From Azospirillum sp. TSH100 (GTDB lineage Bacteria > Pseudomonadota > Alphaproteobacteria > Azospirillales > Azospirillaceae), in contig NZ_CP039634.1 of the NCBI RefSeq assembly GCF_004923295.1, positions 1,578,001 through 1,642,000 of the forward strand: a DNA stretch of 64,000 nucleotides, given 5' to 3'. Positions 32,842 to 42,809 of the stretch are shown here, piece by piece (the stretch's first letter is position 1; each line of letters begins with the position of its first letter). The notes beneath the pieces were generated by a model. That model ran no database searches. It worked only from the letters and a program-made list of their open reading frames with translations, and was not told where the DNA came from. Position numbers and translations under genes: made by a program.

Positions 32842-34899
32842 TCAAGGACCGATTTGCGTCATCGACGCGCTGCCGGCGAGGTGCCCGGCCGGCTTGAGTG
32901 CCGCGACGCGCAGCAGTGGCCTGGACGTACCGACCGCTTCCACCTGCAACGGACGCTCCTCCGCCGGCGGTTCATAGACGGCGGGCAGGGCGATGGTGAT
33001 GCGGGTGCCCTGGCCGGGCTCGCTCGCCACCTCGATGTCACCGCCCAGCATGGCGGTGTAATGTCCGACCAGCGTCAGCCCAAGCCCGGCGCCGCGCGGT
33101 TTGCCCTGGCCGCGGGTCGCCACGGTCCCGTTGCCGGCGCCCTGGACGAAGGGCTGGAACAGCCGGCCGGTCTGGGCGGTGGGAAAGCCGCGGCCGGTGT
33201 CGGCGACGGTGAAGCGGTACCAGCGGGCGCCGTCGCGCTCCATCGTCTCGGCCGACAGGGTGACGGTGCCGTCCTGGGTGAACTTGCAGGCATTGTCCAA
33301 CAGGTTCAGCAGCGTCTGCCGCACCTTGGTGAAGTCCGAATGCATCTGGCCCAGCCCACCCGTGGCCGAAAGCTCCAGCGTGTTGCCATAAAGGTCGGCG
33401 GCCGGCATCGACCGCTCACGCGCCTCGGTCAGCAACCGGTTGACGTCGAAATCCTGCAGGCACACGTCCATCGCCCCGGCCTCGACCTTGGCATAGTCGA
33501 GGATGGCGTCAACCAGGGTGGTCAGCTGTTCGCCGGTCCACTGGATATGCTCGACATCTGTCGCCAGTTCGTCGACGCCCAACCGGTGCAGGTCGGTCAT
33601 CAGCGTCTGGCTGGCATTGACGATCTCGGTCAGCGGACCGTGCAGCTCATGGCCCATATTGACCAGGAAATCGCTCTTGGCCTGGCTGGCGGCCTCGGCC
33701 AGCGCCTTCTCGCGCAGCAGGCGGGTGTGCTCGATTTCCGCCTCGCGCCGCTCGCGTTCGGTGTCCTCGGCGTTGCCGCGCAGCACATCCAGCGCGCGGG
33801 CCATGGTGGCGATCTCGTCCTGCCCGGACAACGCCGGCAGCGTCAGGTCGGTGCGGCCGGCGGCCAGCGCCGTCACCGCGGTCGCCATCGTCCTCACCGG
33901 ACCGGTGACGCTGCGCTGCACCAGCCACAGCGCGATGAGCCCGGCGAGCAGGACCAGCCCGCCGATCCACAGCGCCACGCTGGTGTAGCCGGACAGGCCG
34001 CTGGTCAGCGTGCCGCGCAGCGCCTGGGTTCCGGCCTCCGCCCGGCGACGGATCTCGCCCAGATTGGCGGCGATGCCGGCTGCGTTGGCGGCCATCGCGT
34101 CGGCACGCAGATTGTCTTCCTCGACCACCGAGCTTTCGATGGCCGATAGCACGCCGCCCGCCTTCGCCAGCAGGGCAGCGACCTCGTCGATCGACTGCTT
34201 GGTGCCGGGCACCCAGAGATAGCGGTTCATTTCCGCCAACCGGTCGCGGGCGGCGGCCAGCTGGCTGCGCATCGCCTCGGCATCCTGCGGATCGCGGCGA
34301 TCGACGTAGCGGGTCAGATGCTCCTGCATCAGCAGGGTGGCAATGGCGGCATCGCTGGCCAGCGCCGTCGAATCGACGCCGCCGGCATTCTTCAGCTGGT
34401 CCAGCTTGCGGCGGGTCTCGGCCACCAGCGGCTCAAGCACACCGGTCATCTGGCCATTGCGGTCGCTGCGCAGAGCGATCAGCTTCTGAACCGCCGCCCA
34501 ATAATCCTCCAGCGAGGCGCGGGCCTTGTCGACGCCCTGGCGGTCAGCACTCTCCACAACGCCCTTCGACAGCGCATCCAGCCGTTCGCGCAGGGTGTCG
34601 TGCCGCCAGGAAGCGTCGAGCAGGCTCTGGTCGTCGCCGTAGGTCAGATGGTCGCGCACGGCGACTTCCATGTCGCGCAGGCTGACATCGGCGTCCGCCG
34701 CCGCCTGCGACAGGTCGGCGCGGCCGGAGAAGGCGCCGATGTCGCGCGACACCGCGTAGAACCAGCCGAGCCCGACCAGGGCCAGCAGGACCACCAGCCC
34801 AAGCGCAATGCCGAAACCGGCGCCGACCCGCGCCGACACGGTCATGTCGCGGAATCGGGTCCGGCGGCCGCTTGGGGACAGAATGCCGTTCCGCTTCAC
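32842..34899 (-). CDS. Membrane sensor histidine kinase, 685 aa
   Basis: TM1 is at about residues 24-44 (GIALGLVVLLALVGLGWFY), then a helical periplasmic sensor of about 270 residues, TM2 near residue 315 (VALWIGGLVLLAGLIALWL), a HAMP, and a coiled coil. The kinase core has the H box GHELHGPLTEI (phospho-His), the N box LLDNACKFTQDG, the G1 box DTGRGFP and the G2 box GAGLGLTLVG. No receiver domain is attached and no response-regulator gene is adjacent. The start is the GTG after GGGAG; the frame is open further upstream. It converges with the aldolase gene, with 7 bases between. Confidence 0.88.
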   Translation of the reverse strand: MKRNGILSPSGRRTRFRDMTVSARVGAGFGIALGLVVLLALVGLGWFYAVSRDIGAFSGRADLSQAAADADVSLRDMEVAVRDHLTYGDDQSLLDASWRHDTLRERLDALSKGVVESADRQGVDKARASLEDYWAAVQKLIALRSDRNGQMTGVLEPLVAETRRKLDQLKNAGGVDSTALASDAAIATLLMQEHLTRYVDRRDPQDAEAMRSQLAAARDRLAEMNRYLWVPGTKQSIDEVAALLAKAGGVLSAIESSVVEEDNLRADAMAANAAGIAANLGEIRRRAEAGTQALRGTLTSGLSGYTSVALWIGGLVLLAGLIALWLVQRSVTGPVRTMATAVTALAAGRTDLTLPALSGQDEIATMARALDVLRGNAEDTERERREAEIEHTRLLREKALAEAASQAKSDFLVNMGHELHGPLTEIVNASQTLMTDLHRLGVDELATDVEHIQWTGEQLTTLVDAILDYAKVEAGAMDVCLQDFDVNRLLTEARERSMPAADLYGNTLELSATGGLGQMHSDFTKVRQTLLNLLDNACKFTQDGTVTLSAETMERDGARWYRFTVADTGRGFPTAQTGRLFQPFVQGAGNGTVATRGQGKPRGAGLGLTLVGHYTAMLGGDIEVASEPGQGTRITIALPAVYEPPAEERPLQVEAVGTSRPLLRVAALKPAGHLAGSASMTQIGP

Positions 34900-35055
34900 A
34901 CCGACTCCCGCTCGCGCTGTGCCTGACGATTTTCGCTTCCGACCGGCCACAACCATTGAGACAGGGATTAGCGGGCCGGTCGCCGCGCGCGCGGATTGTA
35001 GCTTGGCTATCCCCCCAGGCAAACAGACAAGTGTGCGACGGAGTACCGCCAAAGG

Positions 35056-35853
35056 TCAGGCGGTATCTCCCGTGGTATCCTGGGCGGTGAAGGCGTAGGC
35101 GTGCATGCCCAGGCTGCCATGCTCGAAGCCGGCATGCAGCCTTTCCGTCTTCGGCCGCGCACCGGCGGCACCCAGCGCCACCGGCAGCGGCAGGAAATGC
35201 TCGTCGGTCGGGTGGGCGCGACGGGCGTCCGGGCAGGCCTCCAGCCAATTGCCCACCGCCTGCGTGTCGCCGTCCTCCAGCGCCTTGTCCAGCCAGCCGG
35301 CGAAGCCGGTCGCCCAGGGAGCGGCGCTGTTGCCGCCGAAGCGGAACTCCCGCAGATTGTGCACCGCACCGCCGCTGGCCAGGATCAGCACGCCCTCGCG
35401 CCGCAGCGGCTCCAGCAGGCGGCCGAGCGCGATGTGGTCGGCCGCGCTACGGTAGGGCATCACCGAGAACTGAGCCACCGGGATATCGGCCTCCGGATAC
35501 ATCAGCATCAGCGGCACCCAGGCGCCATGGTCCAGCCCCTGCGACGGATCGACGACCGCCCCGGTCAGTTGCGCCGCACGCTCCGCCAGTGCCGGTGCGC
35601 CCGGCGCAGCGTAGCGCATACGGTAGAGCGCGTCGGGGAAGCCGTAGAAATCATGGACTGTCTCCGGTGCAGCGGCGCCGCTGACCGCCGGCACCCGGGT
35701 GGTCCAATGGGCGGAAACCGCCAGGATCGCACTTGGCCGGCCGAGCTTGCGGCCGAGACCGGCAAGGAAGTCGCGGCCGGCGCTGTTCTCCAGAATCAGC
35801 GTGGGGGCGCCGTGGGAGACGAAGACGGAGGGAAACGCAGTGGTGTCGGACAT
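35056..35853 (-). CDS. LigB/DODA-type extradiol dioxygenase family protein, 265 aa
   Basis: Aromatic-ring dioxygenase fold (class III extradiol, YgiD/DODA-like). SVFVSHGAPTLIL, AVSAHWTTRVPA, HDFYGFPDALYRMRY, QGLDHGAWVPLMLMYP and SGGAVHNLREF give the metal-binding His residues and active-site His typical of the family. The expected role is opening of a catechol ring; the physiological substrate is not known. The ATG for the gene lies 176 bases from the ATP synthase terminator region. No neighbouring catabolic genes. Confidence 0.85.
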   Translation of the reverse strand: MSDTTAFPSVFVSHGAPTLILENSAGRDFLAGLGRKLGRPSAILAVSAHWTTRVPAVSGAAAPETVHDFYGFPDALYRMRYAAPGAPALAERAAQLTGAVVDPSQGLDHGAWVPLMLMYPEADIPVAQFSVMPYRSAADHIALGRLLEPLRREGVLILASGGAVHNLREFRFGGNSAAPWATGFAGWLDKALEDGDTQAVGNWLEACPDARRAHPTDEHFLPLPVALGAAGARPKTERLHAGFEHGSLGMHAYAFTAQDTTGDTA

Positions 35854-35935
35854 CGGTGAACGGAACTCCGGCCGGACGATGGGGGAGGGCGGTGGTGAGG
35901 GTCATGCGTGGCGGGGGCCGACCGTTCCATTCGAC

Positions 35936-35968
35936 CAAAGAAAAACCCCGGCGCCAAGGCCGGGGTTT
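35936..35968 (-). terminator. Intrinsic terminator of F0 ATP synthase operon
   Basis: Ten-base perfect stem AAACCCCGGC / GCCGGGGTTT, loop GCCAAG, followed on the minus strand by TTTTTCTTT. It is 61 bases after the atpF stop and is a textbook terminator for that strand. Confidence 0.85.
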
Positions 35969-36029
35969 CTCCAAAGTCCGTTGTTCGGACCACAACAATC
36001 GTCGCGGTTGAACAGCGTTGGCTGACCGA

Positions 36030-36509
36030 TCAGTGCAGGTGCTTCGGCAGCTCGCCGATCGACTGCTCGATCAGCTTGTCGGCCTGGGCCGCCGGAAGGC
36101 CAGCGGACAGGACGCGCCGGCTGGCGCCGATGGCGACGTCGACCGTCAGGTTGCGGACCTCGGCCAGCGCTGCGGCTTCCGCCTGGGCGATGCGGTCCAT
36201 GGCCTGGGCCTCGCGGCGCTTCAGCGACGCTTCCAGGTCGGTGGTGGCCTGGGCCTGCAGACGGGCGGCTTCCTCGCGGGCGTGAGCCAGGAAAGCCTCG
36301 GCGTCCTTCTTGGCATCTGCAAGACGGGCCTGATAGCCGTTCAGCAGGGCCTGGGCATCCTTGTGCAGGCGCTCGGCCTCGTCCAGTTCGGAACGGATGC
36401 GCTCGGCGCGGCCGTCAAGTGCGGTGCCGATGGCGGCAGACGCCTTCTTCCAGACCAGGGCGACGAAGATGACGAAGGCGATTGCGACCCAGAATTCAGG
36501 TGCGTTCAT
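36030..36509 (-). CDS. atpF: F0F1 ATP synthase subunit b, 159 aa
   Basis: Peripheral stalk subunit. One N-terminal membrane helix (FWVAIAFVIFVALVWKK), then a long amphipathic helix rich in Ala, Glu, Arg and Lys (for example DGRAERIRSELDEAERLH). It is the last gene of the F0 operon. Its ATG overlaps the b' stop by four bases. The F1 genes are not in this window, as is normal in alphaproteobacteria. Confidence 0.93.
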   Translation of the reverse strand: MNAPEFWVAIAFVIFVALVWKKASAAIGTALDGRAERIRSELDEAERLHKDAQALLNGYQARLADAKKDAEAFLAHAREEAARLQAQATTDLEASLKRREAQAMDRIAQAEAAALAEVRNLTVDVAIGASRRVLSAGLPAAQADKLIEQSIGELPKHLH

Positions 36510-37156
36510 CCCCGGCGCTCCTCAAGCACGGCCGCGACGGCGGCGTCCGCCTGGGCCTGATCGACGTCGACGCCGGCCAAGCGGCCGGTGATGTCGCGGA
36601 CGATACCGACCGACTCGGCACGGATGTTGGCCAGGGCCTGCTCCTTCGCCGTGGCGATCGAGGCCTCGGCGGTGCGCAGGCGTTCGGCGATGTCGGCGTT
36701 CAGCTGGGCCTGACGGGCCTGGCTGTTCGCCTCGATCCCGGCGGCGGCCTCGGCGATGACGCCCTGGGCCTCGGCGCGGGCGCCGGCGAGGGACTTCTCG
36801 ACCTGGGCCAGAATGGCCTCGGCCTCTTCCTTCAGTTGGGCGGCCTTCGCCAGATCGCGCGAGATGCGTTCCTGACGCGCTTCCAGAACCTCGGCCACGC
36901 GCGGGAGCGCCTTCTTGGACATGAGGTAGTAGAGAACGCCGAAGGTCAGAGCCAGCCAGAAGATCTGGGTCGGGAAATTGGCGGGATTGAGCTGCGGCAG
37001 GCCGCCGGAAGCGTGCTCGCCGCCGTGCGCCGCGTTCGGAGCGTGCTCCGCCGCGGCCGCCAGGACGGTGCCGGCCATCGTGGTGAGGGTAGCGAGCGAA
37101 GCGCCCGCCACGCCCGACCAGCGGGCCAGCCGGCCTTTGGCCAACAGGTTCGGCAT
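36506..37156 (-). CDS. atpG: F0F1 ATP synthase subunit b', 216 aa
   Basis: Second, divergent b-type stalk subunit found in alphaproteobacteria and phototrophs. There is an N-terminal hydrophobic segment (SLATLTTMAGTVLAAAAE) and then a Gly/His-rich linker before the membrane helix IFWLALTFGVLYYLMSK at ~65-82. A long charged helix follows. The extra N-terminal stretch may be a cleaved signal or an additional helix. In other naming schemes this gene is atpF2 or atpX. Confidence 0.92.
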   Translation of the reverse strand: MPNLLAKGRLARWSGVAGASLATLTTMAGTVLAAAAEHAPNAAHGGEHASGGLPQLNPANFPTQIFWLALTFGVLYYLMSKKALPRVAEVLEARQERISRDLAKAAQLKEEAEAILAQVEKSLAGARAEAQGVIAEAAAGIEANSQARQAQLNADIAERLRTAEASIATAKEQALANIRAESVGIVRDITGRLAGVDVDQAQADAAVAAVLEERRG

Positions 37157-37249
37157 GATCGGTCCCCCTAGGCAAAGGAGCGGCGCCGAAACTTCGGTGA
37201 GGAAGCCCGGCGCCGCGTCAGAGCTGTTTTTTTGAAAGCCGCTCTGGCC

Positions 37250-37474
37250 TTAGGCGAACAGGATCAGGAAGGCGATCAGCAGGGCGAACAGCGCGACGGC
37301 TTCCGTCAGCGCGAAGCCCAGAATGCCGATCGGGAAGACCTTCGGCTGGACGGCCGGGTTGCGGGCGATCGAGCCGATCAGGGTCGAGAAGATGTTGCCG
37401 ATACCCAGGCCGACACCGGCGAGGGCGATAACGGCCAGACCGGCACCGATGAACTTGGCGGCTTGAGGATCCAT
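37250..37474 (-). CDS. atpE: F0F1 ATP synthase subunit c, 74 aa
   Basis: Proton-carrying ring subunit with two membrane helices: [20 protein letters not shown] and [19 protein letters not shown]. The essential carboxylate is Glu58 in the second helix, and the polar loop RNPAVQPK connects them. The GxGxGxG helix-packing motif is present. Short intergenic spaces lie on both sides (78 bases from atpB, 93 bases to b'). Confidence 0.95.
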   Translation of the reverse strand: MDPQAAKFIGAGLAVIALAGVGLGIGNIFSTLIGSIARNPAVQPKVFPIGILGFALTEAVALFALLIAFLILFA

Positions 37475-37553
37475 AGTACTCTCTTCCTCTAGGTAAGGGT
37501 GAACTTGTTGGAACTGTTTGGTGAACTAAGGTCCGGCGAACGTCAGGCGCTGC

Positions 37554-38297
37554 TCAGTGCAGTTCCAGGGCGTCGCGGATGTACAGGCAGGTCAGGATCG
37601 AGAAGACGTAGGCTTGCAGGAAAGCCACCAGGAACTCGAAGCCGGTCAGGGCGACGTTGATCGCCAGCGGGACGAGGCCGGTGACGAAGCCCAGGGCGCC
37701 CATGCCGCTGATCATCATGACCGTGAAGCCGGCAAAGACCTTCAGCATCGTGTGACCGGCCATCATGTTGGCGAACAGTCGGATCGAGAGGCTGACGGGG
37801 CGCATCACGTAGGAGATCACCTCGATCGGGATGAGGATCGGGGCGAGCGCGATCGGAGCGCCATGCGGCATGAAGAAGGAGAAGAAGTGCAGGCCATGCT
37901 TCAGCAGGGCCAGGATGGTCACGAACACGAACACCGTCGCCGCCAGCGCGAAGGTCACGATGATGTGGCTGGTGAAGGTGAAGGTGTACGGGATCATGCC
38001 GATCATGTTGCCGATCAGCACGAACATGAAGATCGAGAACACGAACGGGAAATAAGGCTTGGCGTCGTGGCCGGCGTTGTCGCGCACCAGGTTCGCGACG
38101 AACTCGTAGAACATCTCGGCCAGCGACTGCAGGCGGCCCGGAACCATCGACTTGTTCGCCACGCCCATGACCAGCAGGGCGTAGATCGCCGCCACGGCCA
38201 CGACCATGAACAAGGCCGAGTTCGTGAAGGACACGTCGTAGCCGCCGAGCACGATCTGGAACAACGAATTGATTTGGAACTGGTGCAGCGGATCCAA
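37554..38297 (-). CDS. atpB: F0F1 ATP synthase subunit a, 247 aa
   Basis: Stator channel subunit with 5-6 membrane helices. The conserved Arg is in LSIRLFANMMAGHTMLKV, and the C-terminal GFEFLVAFLQAYVFSILTCLYI is typical. The N-terminal segment DPLHQFQINSLFQ is also conserved in alphaproteobacteria. It follows atpI with a 12-base gap. Confidence 0.95.
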   Translation of the reverse strand: MDPLHQFQINSLFQIVLGGYDVSFTNSALFMVVAVAAIYALLVMGVANKSMVPGRLQSLAEMFYEFVANLVRDNAGHDAKPYFPFVFSIFMFVLIGNMIGMIPYTFTFTSHIIVTFALAATVFVFVTILALLKHGLHFFSFFMPHGAPIALAPILIPIEVISYVMRPVSLSIRLFANMMAGHTMLKVFAGFTVMMISGMGALGFVTGLVPLAINVALTGFEFLVAFLQAYVFSILTCLYIRDALELH

Positions 38298-38309
38298 GGT
38301 CGTCCTCGC

Positions 38310-38678
38310 TCAGTGTGCGTCGCCGTCTTGGCGCTCGTTGTCGTCCCCAGGGGGCCGGCGGTAGCCGGCGGCGATGCCGAAGCCGGTGACGGCCCGGTAG
38401 ACGTTCAGCACTCCCGCCGCAGCCCCCAGGAAGAACATGACGATCAGTCCCCAGGGCGCGGTGCCGAGCCAGCGATCGAGCAGAAGCCCGCCGCCGACGC
38501 CGACGATCATGGCGGCGACCAGTTCCGTCCCGATGCGCCAGGCGGTGCCGAGAGCGCCCTGCGGCGGACGGTGGTATTTGCTACCGGGTCCGCCTGACCA
38601 GCCGCGCTGTCCCTCACGCGCCTTCCGCAACCGGGCCTCGAGGTCATCCAAGGGATCGGGGGGCGATTTGTCGGACAT
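38310..38678 (-). CDS. atpI: ATP synthase assembly protein AtpI/AtpZ-like, 122 aa
   Basis: Small membrane protein at the head of the F0 operon, thought to help c-ring assembly or Mg2+ handling. Two hydrophobic segments: TELVAAMIVGVGGGLLLDRWLG and LIVMFFLGAAAGVLNVYRAV, after a charged N-terminal region. The ATG at 38678 has GAGAGGCGG before it; a TTG 12 bases upstream is possible. A promoter for the operon is expected in the following 250 bases, but none is clear. Confidence 0.88.
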   Translation of the reverse strand: MSDKSPPDPLDDLEARLRKAREGQRGWSGGPGSKYHRPPQGALGTAWRIGTELVAAMIVGVGGGLLLDRWLGTAPWGLIVMFFLGAAAGVLNVYRAVTGFGIAAGYRRPPGDDNERQDGDAH

Positions 38679-38930
38679 TCCGCCTCTCAATCACTCTCGG
38701 CTCGCAGCCATGCGAAAGCGGCGAGACCATACGGGCGGGGCGTTACCCTGTCAAGTCGCAAAACCTGTGGTGTAAGTCATTGAAAAGAATGGAAAAGAGC
38801 CGAAAAGTCACCGATTTTGCCGCGCTGCGGCGCGTTGTCCCGCTCCAGCATGCGAAAAAACCCGGTGGTATGACCGCTTTTCAGGGTTTTTCCGCCGCTT
38901 TTCGCCCGGTCCGCCCCCGGTCCGCCCCGA

Positions 38931-39545
38931 TCAGCCCGCGATGCGTCCGGAGAGATCCTGCACGATCTTGTCGGCGCTGGTGCCGCCCGGATACACCCCG
39001 ACGAATTTACCGTCCGGCCCCATCAGATAAATAAAGCTGGAGTGATCCATCAGGTACTCGTCCGGCTTTCCGTCCTTTTGCGGTGCCTTGGCATAATAAA
39101 CACGATAGGCGCGCGCGGCGTCCCGCACCTGCTCCGCCGTGCCGGTCAGCCCGACCATCCGGGGGTGGAACAGCGCCACATAGTCCTTCATGTGCGCCAC
39201 AGTGTCGCGGTCCGGGTCGATCGTGATGAAAACCGGGCGGACCTGCTCCGCTTTCGGCCCCAGCTGGTCGAGCGCCTGGGTCATCACCCCCAGTTCGGTC
39301 GGGCAGACGTCGGGGCAATAGGTATAGCCGAAATAGATCAGCATATACTTGCCGCGGAAGTCGGCGTCGGTGACCGTCTTGCCCAGCTGGTCGGTCAGCG
39401 TGAAGGGACCGCCGATGGGTACGGCGGACTTGGTGCCGCTTTCCACCGTGGTGGCGGCGCTGCGCACCTGCCACCAGGCGATTCCGGCGGACACGGCGAT
39501 GGCGAGGACGGAGGCGGCGGCGATGCGCAGGAGTCGTGTTTTCAT
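38931..39545 (-). CDS. SCO1/SenC family copper chaperone, 204 aa
   Basis: Membrane-anchored thioredoxin-fold protein for cytochrome oxidase CuA assembly. There is one N-terminal membrane helix (IAAASVLAIAVSAGIAWW). The copper site is YCPDVCPTELG (CxxxC) plus the His in MDHSSFIYL. The domain GPFTLTDQLGKTV and GKYMLIYFGYTYCP match. No oxidase genes are nearby. It lies upstream of atpI on the same strand, with 252 bases between. Confidence 0.92.
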   Translation of the reverse strand: MKTRLLRIAAASVLAIAVSAGIAWWQVRSAATTVESGTKSAVPIGGPFTLTDQLGKTVTDADFRGKYMLIYFGYTYCPDVCPTELGVMTQALDQLGPKAEQVRPVFITIDPDRDTVAHMKDYVALFHPRMVGLTGTAEQVRDAARAYRVYYAKAPQKDGKPDEYLMDHSSFIYLMGPDGKFVGVYPGGTSADKIVQDLSGRIAG

Positions 39546-39635
39546 GGTCCGTCAGGAATGGGGCCGCACGCCGTCCTGGTCAAGAGGAGTGCAACCGCCG
39601 GGCAGGACATCGCGCAGGACGATTGCGGGTCGTCC

Positions 39636-41825
39636 TCACGCAGCCTTGGCCGACGGCACGCGTCCGCCGGCGGCCAGATGCTCGCCGATGCGTTTGTCGG
39701 TGCGCTGGATATGCTCGAACAGCCATTCGCGCACCAGCGCCAGCAGTTCGTCGACCACGGAGTCGCCGGCGTCCAGGCGGCGTCGCAGTTCGCCGGCGCG
39801 GGTACGCAGCGCCTCGTGCTGCGTCTTGTGGGCCTTGGCGTCGGGATAGCCGCACTGGTCCATCAGCCGTTCCTCCTGCGCGAAATGCAGATCGGTGTAG
39901 GCCAGCAGCCGGCTGACGGCCTCGCCCAAGGCCTTGCGGCCGGCCGCAGCATCGCCGCGGGGGGCGGCCTTGGCGTGTTCGGCCAGCGCCGCCGCTTCAT
40001 TCATCAGGGCGATCAGGATCATGTGGTCGGTGTCGATGGCGTCTTCGCCGACCGCCAGCGCGTCGGTCCACGGCATGAACACGCCCGCTTCTGCCGATGG
40101 CGCGTTGTGCAGGTCGGCGAGCGGTGCGGCGTTGATCGCTTCGACATTGACCAGGAAGGCATCGACCATGCCGCGCAGCCCCTGCGCCTGCCGCGACAGC
40201 CCCCCGGCGGCGTCGAGCAGGGCGTCGGCCGAGCGTTCGGTCTCCAGTGCTGCGCCGGACACCGCGTCGATGCTGGTCGAGACCTGACGGGTACCCTCCG
40301 CGGCCTCCCCGGCGCTGCGGGCGATCTCGCCGGTGGCGGTGCCCTGCTGCTGGACCGCGGCGGCGATCGAGGTACCGATCTCGTCGCTGCGGGCGACGAT
40401 GGAGCCGATCTCGCGGATCGCCGCCACCGCGGCGCGGGTTGCCTCCTGCACCTCGGCGATGTGGCGGGCGATCTCCTCGGTGGCCTTGGCGGTCTGGTTC
40501 GCCAGGGTCTTCACCTCGCCGGCCACCACGGCGAATCCCTTGCCCATCTCGCCGGCACGGGCGGCCTCGATGGTGGCGTTCAAGGCCAGCAGGTTGGTCT
40601 GCGCGGCGATGCCGGCGATCAGGTCGGCCACCTCGCCGATCTTCTGGGCGGCATGGCCCAGCCCGTCGATCCGCTCGCCCGCCTTCTGCGAGGCCTCGAC
40701 CGCCTGGGTCGAAATGGCCGACGAGGTCACCACCTGCTCGCCGATCACCGCGATGGAGCCGGTCAGCTGCTCGGCCGCCGAGGCGACCGTCTGCACGCTG
40801 CTGGAGGCCTGCTGGGACGCGCTGGCGACGGAGGTCGCCTCGCGCCGGTTGCGGTCGGCGGTGGCGGACAGGGCCCGGGCGGTGGTCTCCAGCGTGCCTA
40901 CGGCGGTGCCGACGCTGCGGATGGTCTCGGCGATGGTGGCGTCGAAGCGGTCGGTCAGCCGCTTCAGCGCATGGGCGCGCTGCTCGGTCACCCGATGCTC
41001 GATCTTCTGCCGGTTCCAATGGCGGGCGAGGTCGATCTGCTGGACGCGGAAGATCTCCACGGTGCGGGCCATGGCGCCGATCTCGTCACCGCGCCTCAGG
41101 CCGGGGACGGCGACGGCGCTGTCGCCACCGGCCAGGTCCTGCATGACCCGGCCCAGCCCGTCCAGCGGCCGGACGATGGCGCGGCTGACCAGCAGCGCCA
41201 GCAGCACGGCGGCCAGCCCGATCAGCAGCCCGGTGCCGGCCAGCCGCAGCGCGGCCTGACGGAAGGCGACATCGACGTCGTCAATATAGATGCCGGACCC
41301 GATCAGCCAGCCCCAGGGAGCGAAGCCCTTGACGTAGGACAGCTTCGCCACCGGCTGTGCCGATCCCGGCTTGGGCCAGAGGTAATCGACGAATCCGGCG
41401 CTGTCGGCCTTCACCACCCGGACGAACTCCTGGAACAGCAGCTTGCCGTTGGGATCGGCGTTGCGCGACACGTCGGTGCCGTCGAGCTCGGGCTTGATCG
41501 GGTGCATGACCATGCGCGGGGCGAGGTCGGTGATGAAGAAATACTCCTCGCCGTCATGTCTCAGGGCCTTCAGCGCCGACTTGGCCTGCGCCTGTGCCTG
41601 GGCCCGGGGCAGGGTGCCGGCGCGCTCCTGCGCCTCGAAATGGGCGATCAGGCTGTGGGCGACCTCCACGACGTTGCGGGTCTTGTCCTGGCGGTCGGCC
41701 ATCATCTCGGCGCGCAGGCTCATCAGGCTGACCACGGCGACCAGCAACAGCCCAAGGCCGGCAGCGGCCAGGATCAGTGCGATCTTTCCCTTGATGCTGA
41801 TGCGTTCGAACAAGGCAACGGTCAC
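39636..41825 (-). CDS. Chemoreceptor fused to a C-terminal hemerythrin domain, 729 aa
   Basis: A chemotaxis receptor with a second sensory module. N terminus: TM1 ([20 protein letters not shown]), then a Cache domain of about 140 residues with [17 protein letters not shown] and [18 protein letters not shown] (sCache_2-like), TM2, HAMP, and the signalling domain with [20 protein letters not shown]. After about residue 590 a bacteriohemerythrin domain follows with all ligands: [30 protein letters not shown] and [14 protein letters not shown]. The GTG start has AAGGGGG before it; a TTG 21 bases upstream is an alternative. Such fusions (DcrH type) sense O2 or redox state. Confidence 0.9.
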   Translation of the reverse strand: MTVALFERISIKGKIALILAAAGLGLLLVAVVSLMSLRAEMMADRQDKTRNVVEVAHSLIAHFEAQERAGTLPRAQAQAQAKSALKALRHDGEEYFFITDLAPRMVMHPIKPELDGTDVSRNADPNGKLLFQEFVRVVKADSAGFVDYLWPKPGSAQPVAKLSYVKGFAPWGWLIGSGIYIDDVDVAFRQAALRLAGTGLLIGLAAVLLALLVSRAIVRPLDGLGRVMQDLAGGDSAVAVPGLRRGDEIGAMARTVEIFRVQQIDLARHWNRQKIEHRVTEQRAHALKRLTDRFDATIAETIRSVGTAVGTLETTARALSATADRNRREATSVASASQQASSSVQTVASAAEQLTGSIAVIGEQVVTSSAISTQAVEASQKAGERIDGLGHAAQKIGEVADLIAGIAAQTNLLALNATIEAARAGEMGKGFAVVAGEVKTLANQTAKATEEIARHIAEVQEATRAAVAAIREIGSIVARSDEIGTSIAAAVQQQGTATGEIARSAGEAAEGTRQVSTSIDAVSGAALETERSADALLDAAGGLSRQAQGLRGMVDAFLVNVEAINAAPLADLHNAPSAEAGVFMPWTDALAVGEDAIDTDHMILIALMNEAAALAEHAKAAPRGDAAAGRKALGEAVSRLLAYTDLHFAQEERLMDQCGYPDAKAHKTQHEALRTRAGELRRRLDAGDSVVDELLALVREWLFEHIQRTDKRIGEHLAAGGRVPSAKAA

Positions 41826-42053
41826 GGCTGCAACCCCCTTCGACAACGAAACGGCGATGTCCCTAAAATTTTCGGGACTTTTCCCCTGTCCGCGGCGAAG
41901 GTCAAGCCATATTGTTCGTATATCCTACGTTTTGTTCAACGAAATGTCATAATTGCAACCATAGTGGGGTGTGCCCGGTGAAGGTCGCTGCCGGAGTCTG
42001 CGGGAGAAGCGGCGGTCGCCCCTCCCGCGCAACCTGTCGGAGAGTGATGCCGT

Positions 42054-42809
42054 TCAGAGCACCGTCAGCATGCTGGCGACCAGCGGATGGCGGACGATGT
42101 CCTTCTCGGTCAGGCGGGCGACGGCGATTCCCTCGACCGCCTCCAGCCGGTTGGCGATGTCGGCCAGTCCGGACAGGTTGTCCAGAAGGTCGGTCTGGTC
42201 CGGATCGCCGGTCAGCACCATGGTGGAATGCCAGCCCAGCCGGGTCAGCAGCATCTTGATCTGGGAATAGGTGCAGTTCTGCGCCTCGTCGATCACCACG
42301 AACGCGTTGTTCAGGGTGCGGCCGCGCATGAAGCCGACCGGGGCGATCTCGATGGTGCCGTCGGCCATCATGGCGCGCAGCCGCTTGGACCCCAGCCGGT
42401 CGGTCAGCGCGTCGTAGAGCGGCCGCAGGAACGGCGCCATCTTCTCGTGCATGTCGCCGGGCAGATAGCCGATGCTCTCTCCCGCCTCGATGGCCGGGCG
42501 AGACAGGACGATCCGGTCGACGCTGCCCGATTCCAGTGCCTCCACCGCCGAGGAGATGGCGATGTAGGTCTTGCCGGTGCCGGCTGGCCCCAGCGCCACC
42601 ACCAGATTGTGCGTCTTGATGGCGTCCATCAGAAGCTTCTGGTTCGGGTTCTGCGGCTTTACCTTGCGGAGATAGCTCTGGTCGCGGCGATCCTCGCTCC
42701 CACCGAGCGGATCCCAGCCGAAGGCGGCCGGGGCGGTCATAACGGGGAAAAGCGGGTGGACGGTGGAGTCGCCCGCCGCGGCGATGCCTTTGCTCGAACG
42801 CTTGGCCAT
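42054..42809 (-). CDS. PhoH family ATPase, 251 aa
   Basis: P-loop protein of the PhoH family. The Walker A motif ALGPAGTGKTYIA is near residue 73, Walker B is AFVVIDEAQNC near residue 172, and LVASMLTVL ends the protein. Upstream conserved segments PQNPNQKLLMDAI and IVLSRPAIEAGE are typical. The start is the ATG after GAGGAGATGCG; the frame is open for another 107 codons upstream but these lack PhoH similarity and contain a terminator. Its RNA-linked role is not certain. YbeY/YbeZ genes are not adjacent, so this is probably the PhoH-like group rather than YbeZ. Confidence 0.85.
   Translation of the reverse strand: MAKRSSKGIAAAGDSTVHPLFPVMTAPAAFGWDPLGGSEDRRDQSYLRKVKPQNPNQKLLMDAIKTHNLVVALGPAGTGKTYIAISSAVEALESGSVDRIVLSRPAIEAGESIGYLPGDMHEKMAPFLRPLYDALTDRLGSKRLRAMMADGTIEIAPVGFMRGRTLNNAFVVIDEAQNCTYSQIKMLLTRLGWHSTMVLTGDPDQTDLLDNLSGLADIANRLEAVEGIAVARLTEKDIVRHPLVASMLTVL

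Noticed and set aside
39042..41981. Plus-strand 979-codon open frame over the SCO and receptor genes
   Set aside because: Antisense; gap-free frames of this length are common in this GC-rich DNA.
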